Part shown: piece after piece, positions 25,107 through 32,945 of the stretch
Layout: every line of letters starts with the position of its first letter
How positions within the stretch are numbered: position 1 is the first letter of the stretch
Assembly: GCA_022826805.1 (NCBI GenBank)
Contig: JAJDUH010000013.1
Location: 1-64,000, forward strand
Direction: 5' to 3'
DNA from: Candidatus Poribacteria bacterium
GTDB taxonomy: Bacteria > Poribacteria > WGA-4E > WGA-3G
Length of the DNA: 64,000 nucleotides
Made by a program: the position numbers and the translations under genes
The notes under the pieces: model-generated
What the model saw: only the letters and a program-made list of their open reading frames with translations
What the model was told of the DNA's origin: nothing
Database searches by the model: none

Positions 25107-25511
25107 ATGAATAAACAAAAACCTATCATCCTCAATCAAGCAGAACTCGACTGGGAAACTTGGGATGACCCAGACCTTGCTGCCAGAAGTCCTGTTCGTT
25201 GGAAGATCCTCATATCGGGTGAAAGTGGATCCAGTGAGCGACTTACTACCGGGATAGCAGAGATGGCTCCGGGCACCCTGCTCCCACTTCATCATCACGA
25301 ACCCGAAGAGACATACTATGTCATCAGCGGACACGGGTATGTGACAGTAGAGGATCACGAGGCATCACTCAGTGCCGGTGCCTCCGTCTTTATACCGTCT
25401 AATGCCAAGCATTCGCTCCGTTGCACCGGGACCGAGAATCTAATTTTTCTATTCACTTTTGCGGCAGATCGGTTCGACGAGATCGTTTATCATTTCGATG
25501 TGAGTGGTTAA
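25107..25511 (+). CDS. Cupin-domain protein
   Basis: A small single-domain cupin of 134 residues. Metal-binding motif 1 is LHHHEPEETYYVISGHG near 72-88. Motif 2 is PSNAKHSLRCTG near 104-115. Such proteins may be isomerases, dioxygenases or binding proteins; nothing here decides. The promoter's -10 box ends 7 bases before the ATG, suggesting a leaderless message. Confidence 0.82.
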   Translation: MNKQKPIILNQAELDWETWDDPDLAARSPVRWKILISGESGSSERLTTGIAEMAPGTLLPLHHHEPEETYYVISGHGYVTVEDHEASLSAGASVFIPSNAKHSLRCTGTENLIFLFTFAADRFDEIVYHFDVSG

Positions 25512-25542
25512 TTGAGGATAGTTCATTATTCACAGCGTTTTC

Positions 25543-25628
25543 GTACCACAAACTGTTAGTTTGCGGCTGCTAAACGCAGTATAGTAGATAGTGGCATACA
25601 CAAGGCACAATCTAACAGATTGTGCTAC
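25543..25628. repeat. Two divergent REP palindromes
   Basis: At 25543-25567 a copy with GTAC in place of GTAG has arms around a GTT loop (AAACT..AGTTT). At 25603-25628 an oppositely oriented copy has perfect arms CACAATCT/AGATTGTG and ends in CTAC. They keep the layout of the REPs near the RAYT gene but with changed, compensating arms. Confidence 0.6.
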
Positions 25629-25755
25629 ATGGGGAGCTCTATCCTGCGTATTCTCTGGACCAAGGTATTGATTGATACCATTGTTGTTACAATGGTTTAT
25701 GAACTACCTTTAGTTAGCAGCCAATTTGAGGATTTCACGAGGATAAATTACTAAA

Positions 25756-26745
25756 ATGTCAACGTCCAAAACAACAAATACTAAGCCTATCATTTCCAAT
25801 GAGGATGCAAGCCTGATAGATATTGGCGACGCCATTGCCCAACTTGAGCTGCATAGCAAGATGAACATCATAGGAGACGGAACATTGGAGATGTTTGATG
25901 CGGCGTTGGACGAGGTTGAAGCCAATTACGCAGGTATGATTGTTGCCACGGAAGCGAAACATTTTTCTGTCGGGCTTAACCTCATTCTCCTGTTAGAGCG
26001 CGCGAAGAGCCAGAATTGGAACGCCATTTCTAACACAATCCATAAACTACAGGCTGTTTGCACAAGACTCCGGATGGCATCAAAACCAGTCGTGGCAGCG
26101 ACAAGCGGTATGGCACTCGGTGGTGGGTGTGAACTCGCGTTTGGTGCCGATACTGTCCAAGCCTTTACCGAAAGTTCCATCGGACTCGTTGAACTTCGTG
26201 TCGGGCTTATTCCGGCTGGTGGTGGTACCAAGGAGATGGCACTTCGGTGTCTGGAAGGAGTGGAACTCCCCGCGCCGGTTCAGAATCTGTTTCCACGCGT
26301 TAATAAGGCTTTTGAAACACTTCGGGACTCGAAGGTCTCACAAAGCGCATCGGATGCAGTTGAACTCGGTTATCTCCGACGGACAGATCCTATTTCATCA
26401 GATCAAGAGACGCATCTCGACAACGCCAAGCAACTCGCGCGCTCGATGCACGAAGCCGGATATTCTCCACCCAAGCCGCGGGACGTATTTGTGCTCGGTG
26501 AAGAGGGGATCGCCCGACTGAACCTGCAAACACATCTGCTTCGGCAGGCAGATGTTATTGACGACTATACGCAGCACCTCGCTAATCAATTGGCTTATGT
26601 TCTTTGTGGCGGCAAACTTTCAGCACCACAGTTTGTTACCGAACAGTATCTGCTCGACTTGGAACGCGAGATATTCCTCAGTCTTTGCGGAGAAGAGCAA
26701 ACGCATGCGAGGATAGAGGCAACGCTCCAGAGAGGGAAAAAATGA
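25756..26745 (+). CDS. Enoyl-CoA hydratase/isomerase, FadN-type C-terminal half
   Basis: A protein of 329 residues. It matches the crotonase-fold half of FadN/YusL-like 3-hydroxyacyl-CoA dehydrogenases rather than ordinary short hydratases. Supporting segments are AQLELHSKMNIIGDG near 30, KHFSVGLNL near 72, ALGGGCELAFGAD near 120 and LVELRVGLIPAGGGTKEM near 140. The NAD-binding dehydrogenase half that normally precedes it is absent, and no remnant is seen in the 244 bases upstream. A Shine-Dalgarno (GAGGA, 11 bases before the ATG) supports a real start. It overlaps the thiolase gene by 4 bases (ATGA), so the two are translationally coupled in beta-oxidation. Confidence 0.78.
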   Translation: MSTSKTTNTKPIISNEDASLIDIGDAIAQLELHSKMNIIGDGTLEMFDAALDEVEANYAGMIVATEAKHFSVGLNLILLLERAKSQNWNAISNTIHKLQAVCTRLRMASKPVVAATSGMALGGGCELAFGADTVQAFTESSIGLVELRVGLIPAGGGTKEMALRCLEGVELPAPVQNLFPRVNKAFETLRDSKVSQSASDAVELGYLRRTDPISSDQETHLDNAKQLARSMHEAGYSPPKPRDVFVLGEEGIARLNLQTHLLRQADVIDDYTQHLANQLAYVLCGGKLSAPQFVTEQYLLDLEREIFLSLCGEEQTHARIEATLQRGKK

Positions 26746-27935
26746 AGCAAACGACCCGCAACGTTGTCGTCGTATCCGCTGTACGTACAGCCGTGGGAAA
26801 AGCCGGCAGAGGCACGCTGAGAAACACACGTCCCGACGAACTCGCCGCCGCTGCCCTCCGCGGCGCAGTTGAGAAACTTCCCCAATTCGACCTTGAGGCG
26901 ATAGACGATATCATCATCGGATGTGCTACACATGAGGGACCGCAGGGTTACAATGTCGCCCGAATCGCGAGTTCGCGCGCTGGGTTTCCCGTCTCTGTAC
27001 CTGCCATCACGATCAACCGATTCTGTGCATCCGGTTTAGAAACAGTAGCGATGGGTGCTGAGCAGATTCGATCTGGACGCTCCGAGATAGTTATTGCTGG
27101 CGGTGTAGAGAGTATGAGTCAAGTGCCGTTTGGTGTTAACCTTTCGCCAAACCCTACACTCATAGAACACGCACCCGACGCATATCTTAGCATGGGTTTA
27201 ACTGCTGAAAATCTGGCGCGGAAGTACGATATACCTCGCACCACACAAGATACTTACGCGTATGAGAGCCACCATAAGGCAATCGCCGCGATTGATGCTG
27301 GCAAATATCGAGAAGAAATCGTTCCGCTTACCATAGGGGACACAAACTTTAATTCTGAAGGCACTTCTGAAACCGTTAGTTCTATCTTTGATACGGATGA
27401 AGGACCACGCCGAGATACTTCACCAGAAGCATTGGCATCGCTTAAGCCTGTTTTTCATGTAGACGGTACAGTGACGGCTGGCAATGCATCCCAGATGAGC
27501 GATGGTGCTGCCGCTGTTATTCTGATGTCCGCGGAACGCGCAAAAACGGCGGGTTACGATCCTTTGGCACATTTCGTCAGCTATGCCACAGCCGGTGTTC
27601 CACCTGAAATCATGGGCATCGGACCGGTGCCTGCGATCCCTAAAGCACTCGCATCTGCAGGACTCACTTTAGCCGATATGGATGTGATAGAGCTTAACGA
27701 AGCCTTCGCCGTGCAAGCACTCTCCGTGATTCAGGAAGCGGAATTGCCGACTGAAAAGGTGAATGTCAACGGTGGCGCAGTCGCCCTCGGACATCCACTC
27801 GGTTGCACTGGCACGAAACTCACTGTAAGTCTGATTAATGAAATGCGTAGACAAAATCACCAATATGGTATGGTGACGATGTGTGTCGGTGGTGGTATGG
27901 GTGCCGCCGGTATTTTTTCCTTACCCCTATTGTAG
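26742..27935 (+). CDS. fadA: Acetyl-CoA acyltransferase (thiolase)
   Basis: The ATG at 26742 lies in an ATGA overlap with the hydratase stop and is preceded by GAGAGGG; the frame is open further upstream inside the previous gene. The product is 397 residues. The nucleophile is Cys95 in [12 protein letters not shown]. The [10 protein letters not shown] histidine motif and [11 protein letters not shown] cysteine motif complete the active site. It performs the thiolytic step of fatty acid oxidation, or condensation in the reverse direction. Location after the hydratase favours beta-oxidation. Confidence 0.9.
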   Translation: MKQTTRNVVVVSAVRTAVGKAGRGTLRNTRPDELAAAALRGAVEKLPQFDLEAIDDIIIGCATHEGPQGYNVARIASSRAGFPVSVPAITINRFCASGLETVAMGAEQIRSGRSEIVIAGGVESMSQVPFGVNLSPNPTLIEHAPDAYLSMGLTAENLARKYDIPRTTQDTYAYESHHKAIAAIDAGKYREEIVPLTIGDTNFNSEGTSETVSSIFDTDEGPRRDTSPEALASLKPVFHVDGTVTAGNASQMSDGAAAVILMSAERAKTAGYDPLAHFVSYATAGVPPEIMGIGPVPAIPKALASAGLTLADMDVIELNEAFAVQALSVIQEAELPTEKVNVNGGAVALGHPLGCTGTKLTVSLINEMRRQNHQYGMVTMCVGGGMGAAGIFSLPLL

Positions 27936-27966
27936 GAGAATTGGATTGCGATCCTAATCATGGATC

Positions 27967-27991
27967 CGGTTTTGGACAACGGACAAAACCG
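27967..27991 (+). repeat. Hairpin repeat upstream of the lactonase gene
   Basis: Arms CGGTTTTG and CAAAACCG enclose the loop GACAACGGA. The same loop word with compensating arms occurs at 37466-37490 upstream of ilvB. Similar bases continue for about 20 positions towards the start codon. Confidence 0.55.
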
Positions 27992-28013
27992 AGCAACCTT
28001 AATCGCTAAAAAA

Positions 28014-29027
28014 ATGCAAACTCATGTCTATTTCTCGATAGCTGGAGAAAACAGAATCGCCATTTATACATTTGATGTTTCTGATGGTGGTATCGAATTT
28101 CAAGAAAATATTGAGGTCAGCGGTTCTCCAGGTCCTTTAGCACTCTCACCGTGTGGCAACTACCTGTATGCAGGACTACGATCCAGCCGAGAAATCGCAA
28201 GCTTTCGTGTCAATGAACAGACCAAACACCTCACGCACTTGCGGACAGTCCAGTTAGATGCCGATACATGCTATATTGCGACAGACAAAACCGGGAATTT
28301 TCTGCTCTCTGCCTATTACGGGGCAGGTAAAGTTACCGTCCACACAATTGGCGACGATAAAACCGTCCAAGGTGAACCGCTTCAGACCGTTGAAACCGAT
28401 ATACACGCGCACTGTATTGAGACAGATGCCTCAAACAAGTATGCCTTTGTCCCGCACACCGTTCCTCGAAATGCCATCTACCAATTTCAATTTGATGAGA
28501 ATACAGGTGCTCTCACGCAGAACCTTGTTGGCAATCTCAATCCCGGCGCGCCGGTAGGACCGCGACATTTCTGTTTCCATCCGAGTAAGCCAATTCTCTA
28601 TTTTTCAAATGAGCAGGGATCCAGCGTCTCCGCTTATACCCTTCAAGAAGAGGAGCACCCAGGAATTCTGATGGATCTACAGGAAGACCTTTCTACCCTC
28701 CCCGCAGATTTTGATGCAGACAACACCTGCGCACAAATCCATGTCGATCCGCAAGGACAGTTTCTCTATGTCTCCAATCGTGGACACGACAGCATTGCAG
28801 GATTCGCAATTGACGAAGAGAGCGGTAAGTTAAGTGTTGTCGGACATCAACTCACCGAACCGACGCCACGCGTTTTCAATATTGACGAAACAGGCAATTT
28901 CCTCTTTGTTGGTGGACAAGGTTCTGGTAGACTCGCGACCTATCGTGTCAATCGGGAAACCGGAGTCTTATCACCGCTCGCAAATCAGGCAATCGGAGAA
29001 AGCCCAATGTGGGTGCTTTTTTTGTAG
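28014..29027 (+). CDS. Lactonase family beta-propeller (6-phosphogluconolactonase-like)
   Basis: A product of 337 residues from the ATG at 28014, which begins the family N-terminus (HVYFSIAGENRIAIYTFD). An in-frame ATG at 27960 would add 18 residues encoded by a hairpin repeat and is less likely. The seven-bladed propeller repeats are visible as LALSPCGNYLYAG, GPRHFCFHPSKPILYFSN, IHVDPQGQFLYVSNRG and FNIDETGNFLFVGG. The family includes 6-phosphogluconolactonase (Pgl/YbhE) and other sugar lactonases. No pentose phosphate gene is adjacent. The downstream tmk starts 11 bases after its stop. Confidence 0.82.
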   Translation: MQTHVYFSIAGENRIAIYTFDVSDGGIEFQENIEVSGSPGPLALSPCGNYLYAGLRSSREIASFRVNEQTKHLTHLRTVQLDADTCYIATDKTGNFLLSAYYGAGKVTVHTIGDDKTVQGEPLQTVETDIHAHCIETDASNKYAFVPHTVPRNAIYQFQFDENTGALTQNLVGNLNPGAPVGPRHFCFHPSKPILYFSNEQGSSVSAYTLQEEEHPGILMDLQEDLSTLPADFDADNTCAQIHVDPQGQFLYVSNRGHDSIAGFAIDEESGKLSVVGHQLTEPTPRVFNIDETGNFLFVGGQGSGRLATYRVNRETGVLSPLANQAIGESPMWVLFL

Positions 29028-29038
29028 AAAGAAGAAAT

Positions 29039-29653
29039 ATGGCACGACGCGGAATTTTTATTACATTTGAAGGTATAGAAGGGGCAGGTAAGACGACGCA
29101 ATCACAATCCTTGGCAGCTGCTCTGGGACAGGACGCTGTACTCACCCGTGAACCCGGCGGCACAGACATTTCTGAACGGATTCGCGACATCTTCCTAACA
29201 TCCGAGGGCATAACGCCGATGACGGAGTTGTTGCTGATCGCTGCCGCACGCACACAACACGTCGACGAGCGGATACGTCCCGTGTTACACGCAAACCGAA
29301 CCGTTATCTGTGATAGGTTTATTGATGCTTCTGTGGCTTATCAAGGCTATCGCGGCGGCATCGACCTTGCGCTTATTCACCAATTAAATCACATTGCCAC
29401 CGGTGGGTTGACCCCCGATATCACCTTTATCCTCGACCTGTCCCCAGAGATCGGACTATCACGCCAACAGCAAGGTGGGGCACATCGCGACCGTCTGGAC
29501 AGAGAATCGTTGGAATCGCATCGTAAGGTCCGCGAGGGATATCTATCTGTCGCGAAGGCGAACCCACATCGTGTCAAATTGATAGACGCAACACAATCTC
29601 CGGATGTTGTCCACGCCGCGGTCTTAGCCGAATATAAAGATTACGCATGGTAA
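29039..29653 (+). CDS. tmk: Thymidylate kinase
   Basis: The ATG at 29039 with GAAAGAAG just upstream starts at MARRGIFITFEGIEG, the family N-terminus. The product is 204 residues. The P-loop is EGIEGAGKTTQ near 10, the DR motif is CDRFIDASVAYQG near 90, and the lid is SRQQQGGAHRDRLD near 140. It phosphorylates dTMP to dTDP. The immediate downstream gene is holB, a pairing frequently seen in bacteria. Confidence 0.94.
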   Translation: MARRGIFITFEGIEGAGKTTQSQSLAAALGQDAVLTREPGGTDISERIRDIFLTSEGITPMTELLLIAAARTQHVDERIRPVLHANRTVICDRFIDASVAYQGYRGGIDLALIHQLNHIATGGLTPDITFILDLSPEIGLSRQQQGGAHRDRLDRESLESHRKVREGYLSVAKANPHRVKLIDATQSPDVVHAAVLAEYKDYAW

Positions 29654-29731
29654 GCGAGGTTTCTGAACCGCTTCCGTTCACAGAACCGAAAACTAAAGGT
29701 TTCTAATTGTCCGTGTAGGAGCAATCTCTGA

Positions 29732-30724
29732 TTGGACAGAAAAATGCAGAATCCAATCATTGGACATCAACAAATTGTTGGACAACTCCAACGAACCGTG
29801 GCATCGGATCGTATTGCCGGGGCATACCTTTTCGTTGGACCGACGGGTATTGGAAAAGAAACAGTCGCTCGTTATTTTGCCCAACTCATCTTTTGTCAGC
29901 AAGACACGCAGCTGGGGTCCCCACCTGTTACTGGGAAGGGGCAGGTCTGCGGAACATGCCTTGCCTGCCGGAAGGTGGATTCTGGAAACCATCCAGATCT
30001 GCAGTTCATCCGACCTGATGGCAGTCTACTACGAATAGGACAAATTCGTGAATTGCAAAAACAGATTATCTATGAACCATTTGAAGCGAGTCGTAAGGTT
30101 TATATCTTGACGGACGTAGAGCGGATGAATGCAGAGGCGGAAAACTGTTTGCTCAAGACCCTTGAAGAACCGCCTGCTGCTTCTGTTTTGATTCTGCTCA
30201 CATCAAATATTGAGGCACTATTACCAACAACCCGGTCTCGATGCCAAATTCTCCAATTTCATCCGATGCCAACGCGAGAGTTAGCGGAATTCTTGACAGA
30301 GAAATTTTCAGTCGCACCGGAGCAAGCGATAACGCTCGCAATCGCTGCAGGTGGAGCAATCGGAAAAGCGATTACCCAACTTGAAAAGGGTAGTACATTT
30401 ACCGAAGAAGTCCCGGAAATCCTCAAGGAAACAGATTTATTAGCCGCTTTCAGACTCGCCGAAAATCTTAAAGATAATCCTGAAATTTTAGACGACTTGG
30501 TCATGTGGTATCGTGACCTACTCTTTTTGCAGCAAGGCGCCCCCAACGAATTGATAACACATATCCACTCGCTTGAGGAGCTCCAACGGATTGCCCCTCA
30601 CTATTCCCGCTTACGTATACAGCAAGCCATCCAGACTATCTTTAACACCAAATCCCTCATTGAAAACACAAACACAAACGCTACCTTGGCTTTAGAGGTT
30701 ATGTGTTTAAAATTACTCAAGTAA
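29732..30724 (+). CDS. holB: DNA polymerase III delta' subunit
   Basis: A product of 330 residues from a TTG at 29732, which has AGGAG 10 bases upstream. The in-frame ATG at 29744 would be 22 bases from it. It is a clamp-loader AAA+ protein: Walker A GPTGIGKETV near 37, a zinc module formed by CGTCLACRK near 76 with an earlier Cys, sensor-like DVERMNAEAENCLLKTLEEPP, and the SRC motif near 170 in TRSRCQILQF. The zinc module contains a loop (QLGSPPVTGKGQ) encoded by a sequence repeated outside genes at 20516-20534. It follows tmk. Confidence 0.92.
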   Translation: MDRKMQNPIIGHQQIVGQLQRTVASDRIAGAYLFVGPTGIGKETVARYFAQLIFCQQDTQLGSPPVTGKGQVCGTCLACRKVDSGNHPDLQFIRPDGSLLRIGQIRELQKQIIYEPFEASRKVYILTDVERMNAEAENCLLKTLEEPPAASVLILLTSNIEALLPTTRSRCQILQFHPMPTRELAEFLTEKFSVAPEQAITLAIAAGGAIGKAITQLEKGSTFTEEVPEILKETDLLAAFRLAENLKDNPEILDDLVMWYRDLLFLQQGAPNELITHIHSLEELQRIAPHYSRLRIQQAIQTIFNTKSLIENTNTNATLALEVMCLKLLK

Positions 30725-30744
30725 CGTGGATTCGATTTTAGCAC

Positions 30745-30848
30745 GTAGGTTGGGTTGAGCCGAACACATAAAATCAGGTCCTTGTGATACAAAAAACGCC
30801 TCGCTTTCAAAATACTTGGATGTTTCACAGGGACCAGCGAAACCCAAC
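30745..30848 (+). repeat. Long imperfect hairpin element (GTAG..AACCCAAC)
   Basis: GTAG then GTTGGGTT (30749-30756) pairs with AACCCAAC at 30841-30848. Inner arms GGTCC..TGTGA (30776-30786) and TCACA..GGACC (30825-30835) also pair. A second element with the same ends but a different interior lies at 45149-45248. It occupies most of the holB-metG gap with further CAACTG/CAACAACCG repeat words downstream. Confidence 0.5.
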
Positions 30849-30912
30849 GCTTCAACTAACCGCCAACTGCTGAAAATCAACAACCGAAAACTGATAACCC
30901 TTGAAAGACAGA

Positions 30913-30941
30913 TTGACAGCCCGGCTTTCTTATGGTATAAT
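30913..30941 (+). promoter_or_regulatory. Consensus sigma70 promoter of metG
   Basis: A perfect TTGACA (30913-30918), 17-base spacer and perfect TATAAT (30936-30941). The metG ATG is 37 bases beyond the -10 box. Confidence 0.82.
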
Positions 30942-30977
30942 TTCTAACAAAAATAGGAATCCAGAAAAGGACACATA

Positions 30978-32873
30978 ATGAGTGCATTTTACGTCACCAC
31001 CCCTATCTACTACGTAAACGGTGAACCACACGCGGGACACGCCTATACCACTATCGCTGCCGATGCTTTGGCACGTTATCACCGCCTCAAGGATAATGAG
31101 GTCTTCTTTCTTACTGGTGTTGATGAGCACGGCGCAAACGTTCATAAAGCAGCCGAAGACGCAGGTCTTACTCCCCAAGATTATTGTGATAAAATGGCAC
31201 CCATATTTACGGCACTGTGGAAACGGCTGAATATCTCGAATGACATCTTTATGCGCACGACAAGCAACATGCACAAGTGCGGCGCGGAGAAATTCCTCAC
31301 TGCCCTCTATAACAGCGGGGATGTCTACAAAGGTTCTTATGAGGGATACTATTGCCGTCCGTGCGAACGATTTATTCCTGAAAAAGAATTAACTAACGAA
31401 AAAATTTGTCCTATTCATAAATTACCTTTGGAATGGCTTGAGGAAGAGAACTATTTCTTTAAGCTCTCCAAGTATCGGGATCGTTTACTCGCTCACATCC
31501 GAGAAAACCCCCGATTTATCTATCCCGAAAGCCGACGTAATGAGCTTTTAAGTGTGCTTGATTCCGGATTGGAAGATATAAGCATATCTCGCTCCTCTGT
31601 GTCATGGGGAATTTCTTTGCCGTTTGATTCTGAGCATATCGTCTACGTCTGGATTGAAGCATTGATGAACTATATGACAGCGCTCGGTTATGAAACGGAT
31701 AGTGAGCGTTACCGCATTTTTTGGCCTGCCAACGTTCACATGATGGCAAAAGACATCACCCGTTTTCACGCCCTGATTTGGCCCGCAATGCTAATGGCTA
31801 CTAACTTACCGCTTCCGAAGCAGATTGTCGGGCACGGTTGGTTGACGAAAGATGGCGAGGCACTCAGCAAAACACGCGGTATCTTCATTGATATGGACAC
31901 AGACATCGAAACCTACGGTTTAGATGCGTTCCGTTATTACCTACTCCGGGAGTTTAGTTTCGGAAACGATGGCGACTACCGTCCAACTCGCTTGCACGCA
32001 CGCTACAACGCAGATCTCGCAAATGACCTTGGCAACCTACTCAATCGTGTCCTCGGTCTGGTTAACAAAAACTTTGAGGCGATTCCTGAACCGACAACAC
32101 CAGGGGAGTTCGACGACGAGGTCAAAGCGATGGCGCAGACCACAGTTGACCAATTGGACACTCACATAGAGGCGTTCGCATTTGATAACGCACTCGAAAC
32201 CATTTGGGAGTTTGTTCGACGCATTAATCGGTATGTCCAGCAGACCCAGGTCTGGACGCTCACAAAGTCTGAGACGAAGTCGAGAATGGGAACCATCCTT
32301 TACAATAGTTTAGAAGCGCTCCGAATCATTTCTGTACTAATTTCGCCTTTTGTTCCCGATACCGCTGATAAAATCCAGAAGCAGATCGGTTTAGAAGAAT
32401 TCGGGACTGCTACAGAGTGGGGATGTCTACCCGTAGGCATAAAAGTCAGCAGGGGTGAACCTATTTTCCCCCGTATAGATACCAAAAAACAGAAACAGGC
32501 GCAACCAAAAGCGGCGGCTAAACCGAAGCAGAAAACAAAACAGAAAACCTCCGACTTAGTTTCCTTCGCTGATTTCCAAAAATTGGATCTACGGATTGCT
32601 CGTATTCTTGCTGCTGAGTCGATTGAAGGAGCTGACCGACTCCTCAAACTGCAAGTCGACATCGGCACTGAGAAACGTCAACTGGTTGCTGGGATCGCCG
32701 AACACTACACGCCAGACGCATTGGTGGGGAAACAAATAATAATAGTCGCAAATTTAGAACCCGCAACCATTCGCAATGTCGAATCACAGGGCATGGTTCT
32801 TGCCGGAAGCGGCGATGCTGTCGTCCTCGCAACCCTTGAAAAAGAGATGCCACTCGGGACGCAAGTAAGGTAG
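30978..32873 (+). CDS. metG: Methionyl-tRNA synthetase with C-terminal tRNA-binding domain
   Basis: A protein of 631 residues. The HIGH motif is His18-Ala-Gly-His21 (GEPHAGHAYTT). The zinc knuckle has CRPC near 128 and CPIH near 145. The KMSKS motif is divergent (GEALSKTRGIF, near 298-308), lacking the usual first Lys-Met. After the anticodon-binding helical domain comes a Lys/Gln-rich linker near 510-530 and a Trbp111-like OB-fold domain (DFQKLDLRIARILAAE to the end). It charges tRNA-Met. It has a strong promoter of its own. AAAAGG precedes the ATG. Confidence 0.95.
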   Translation: MSAFYVTTPIYYVNGEPHAGHAYTTIAADALARYHRLKDNEVFFLTGVDEHGANVHKAAEDAGLTPQDYCDKMAPIFTALWKRLNISNDIFMRTTSNMHKCGAEKFLTALYNSGDVYKGSYEGYYCRPCERFIPEKELTNEKICPIHKLPLEWLEEENYFFKLSKYRDRLLAHIRENPRFIYPESRRNELLSVLDSGLEDISISRSSVSWGISLPFDSEHIVYVWIEALMNYMTALGYETDSERYRIFWPANVHMMAKDITRFHALIWPAMLMATNLPLPKQIVGHGWLTKDGEALSKTRGIFIDMDTDIETYGLDAFRYYLLREFSFGNDGDYRPTRLHARYNADLANDLGNLLNRVLGLVNKNFEAIPEPTTPGEFDDEVKAMAQTTVDQLDTHIEAFAFDNALETIWEFVRRINRYVQQTQVWTLTKSETKSRMGTILYNSLEALRIISVLISPFVPDTADKIQKQIGLEEFGTATEWGCLPVGIKVSRGEPIFPRIDTKKQKQAQPKAAAKPKQKTKQKTSDLVSFADFQKLDLRIARILAAESIEGADRLLKLQVDIGTEKRQLVAGIAEHYTPDALVGKQIIIVANLEPATIRNVESQGMVLAGSGDAVVLATLEKEMPLGTQVR

Positions 32874-32915
32874 TAAACATACTCTGCATGCCGGGTCCAG
32901 AGACGAAGCAAAGTA

Positions 32916-32935
32916 GTAGGCACACGCCGTGTGCC
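32916..32935 (+). repeat. GTAG-prefixed perfect hairpin
   Basis: GTAG overlaps the first base of arm GGCACAC (32919-32925), which pairs perfectly with GTGTGCC (32929-32935) across loop GCC. It lies in the 72-base gap between metG and the AddB-like gene, 11 bases before the latter's ATG. Confidence 0.55.
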
Positions 32936-32945
32936 GTAAAACAAG

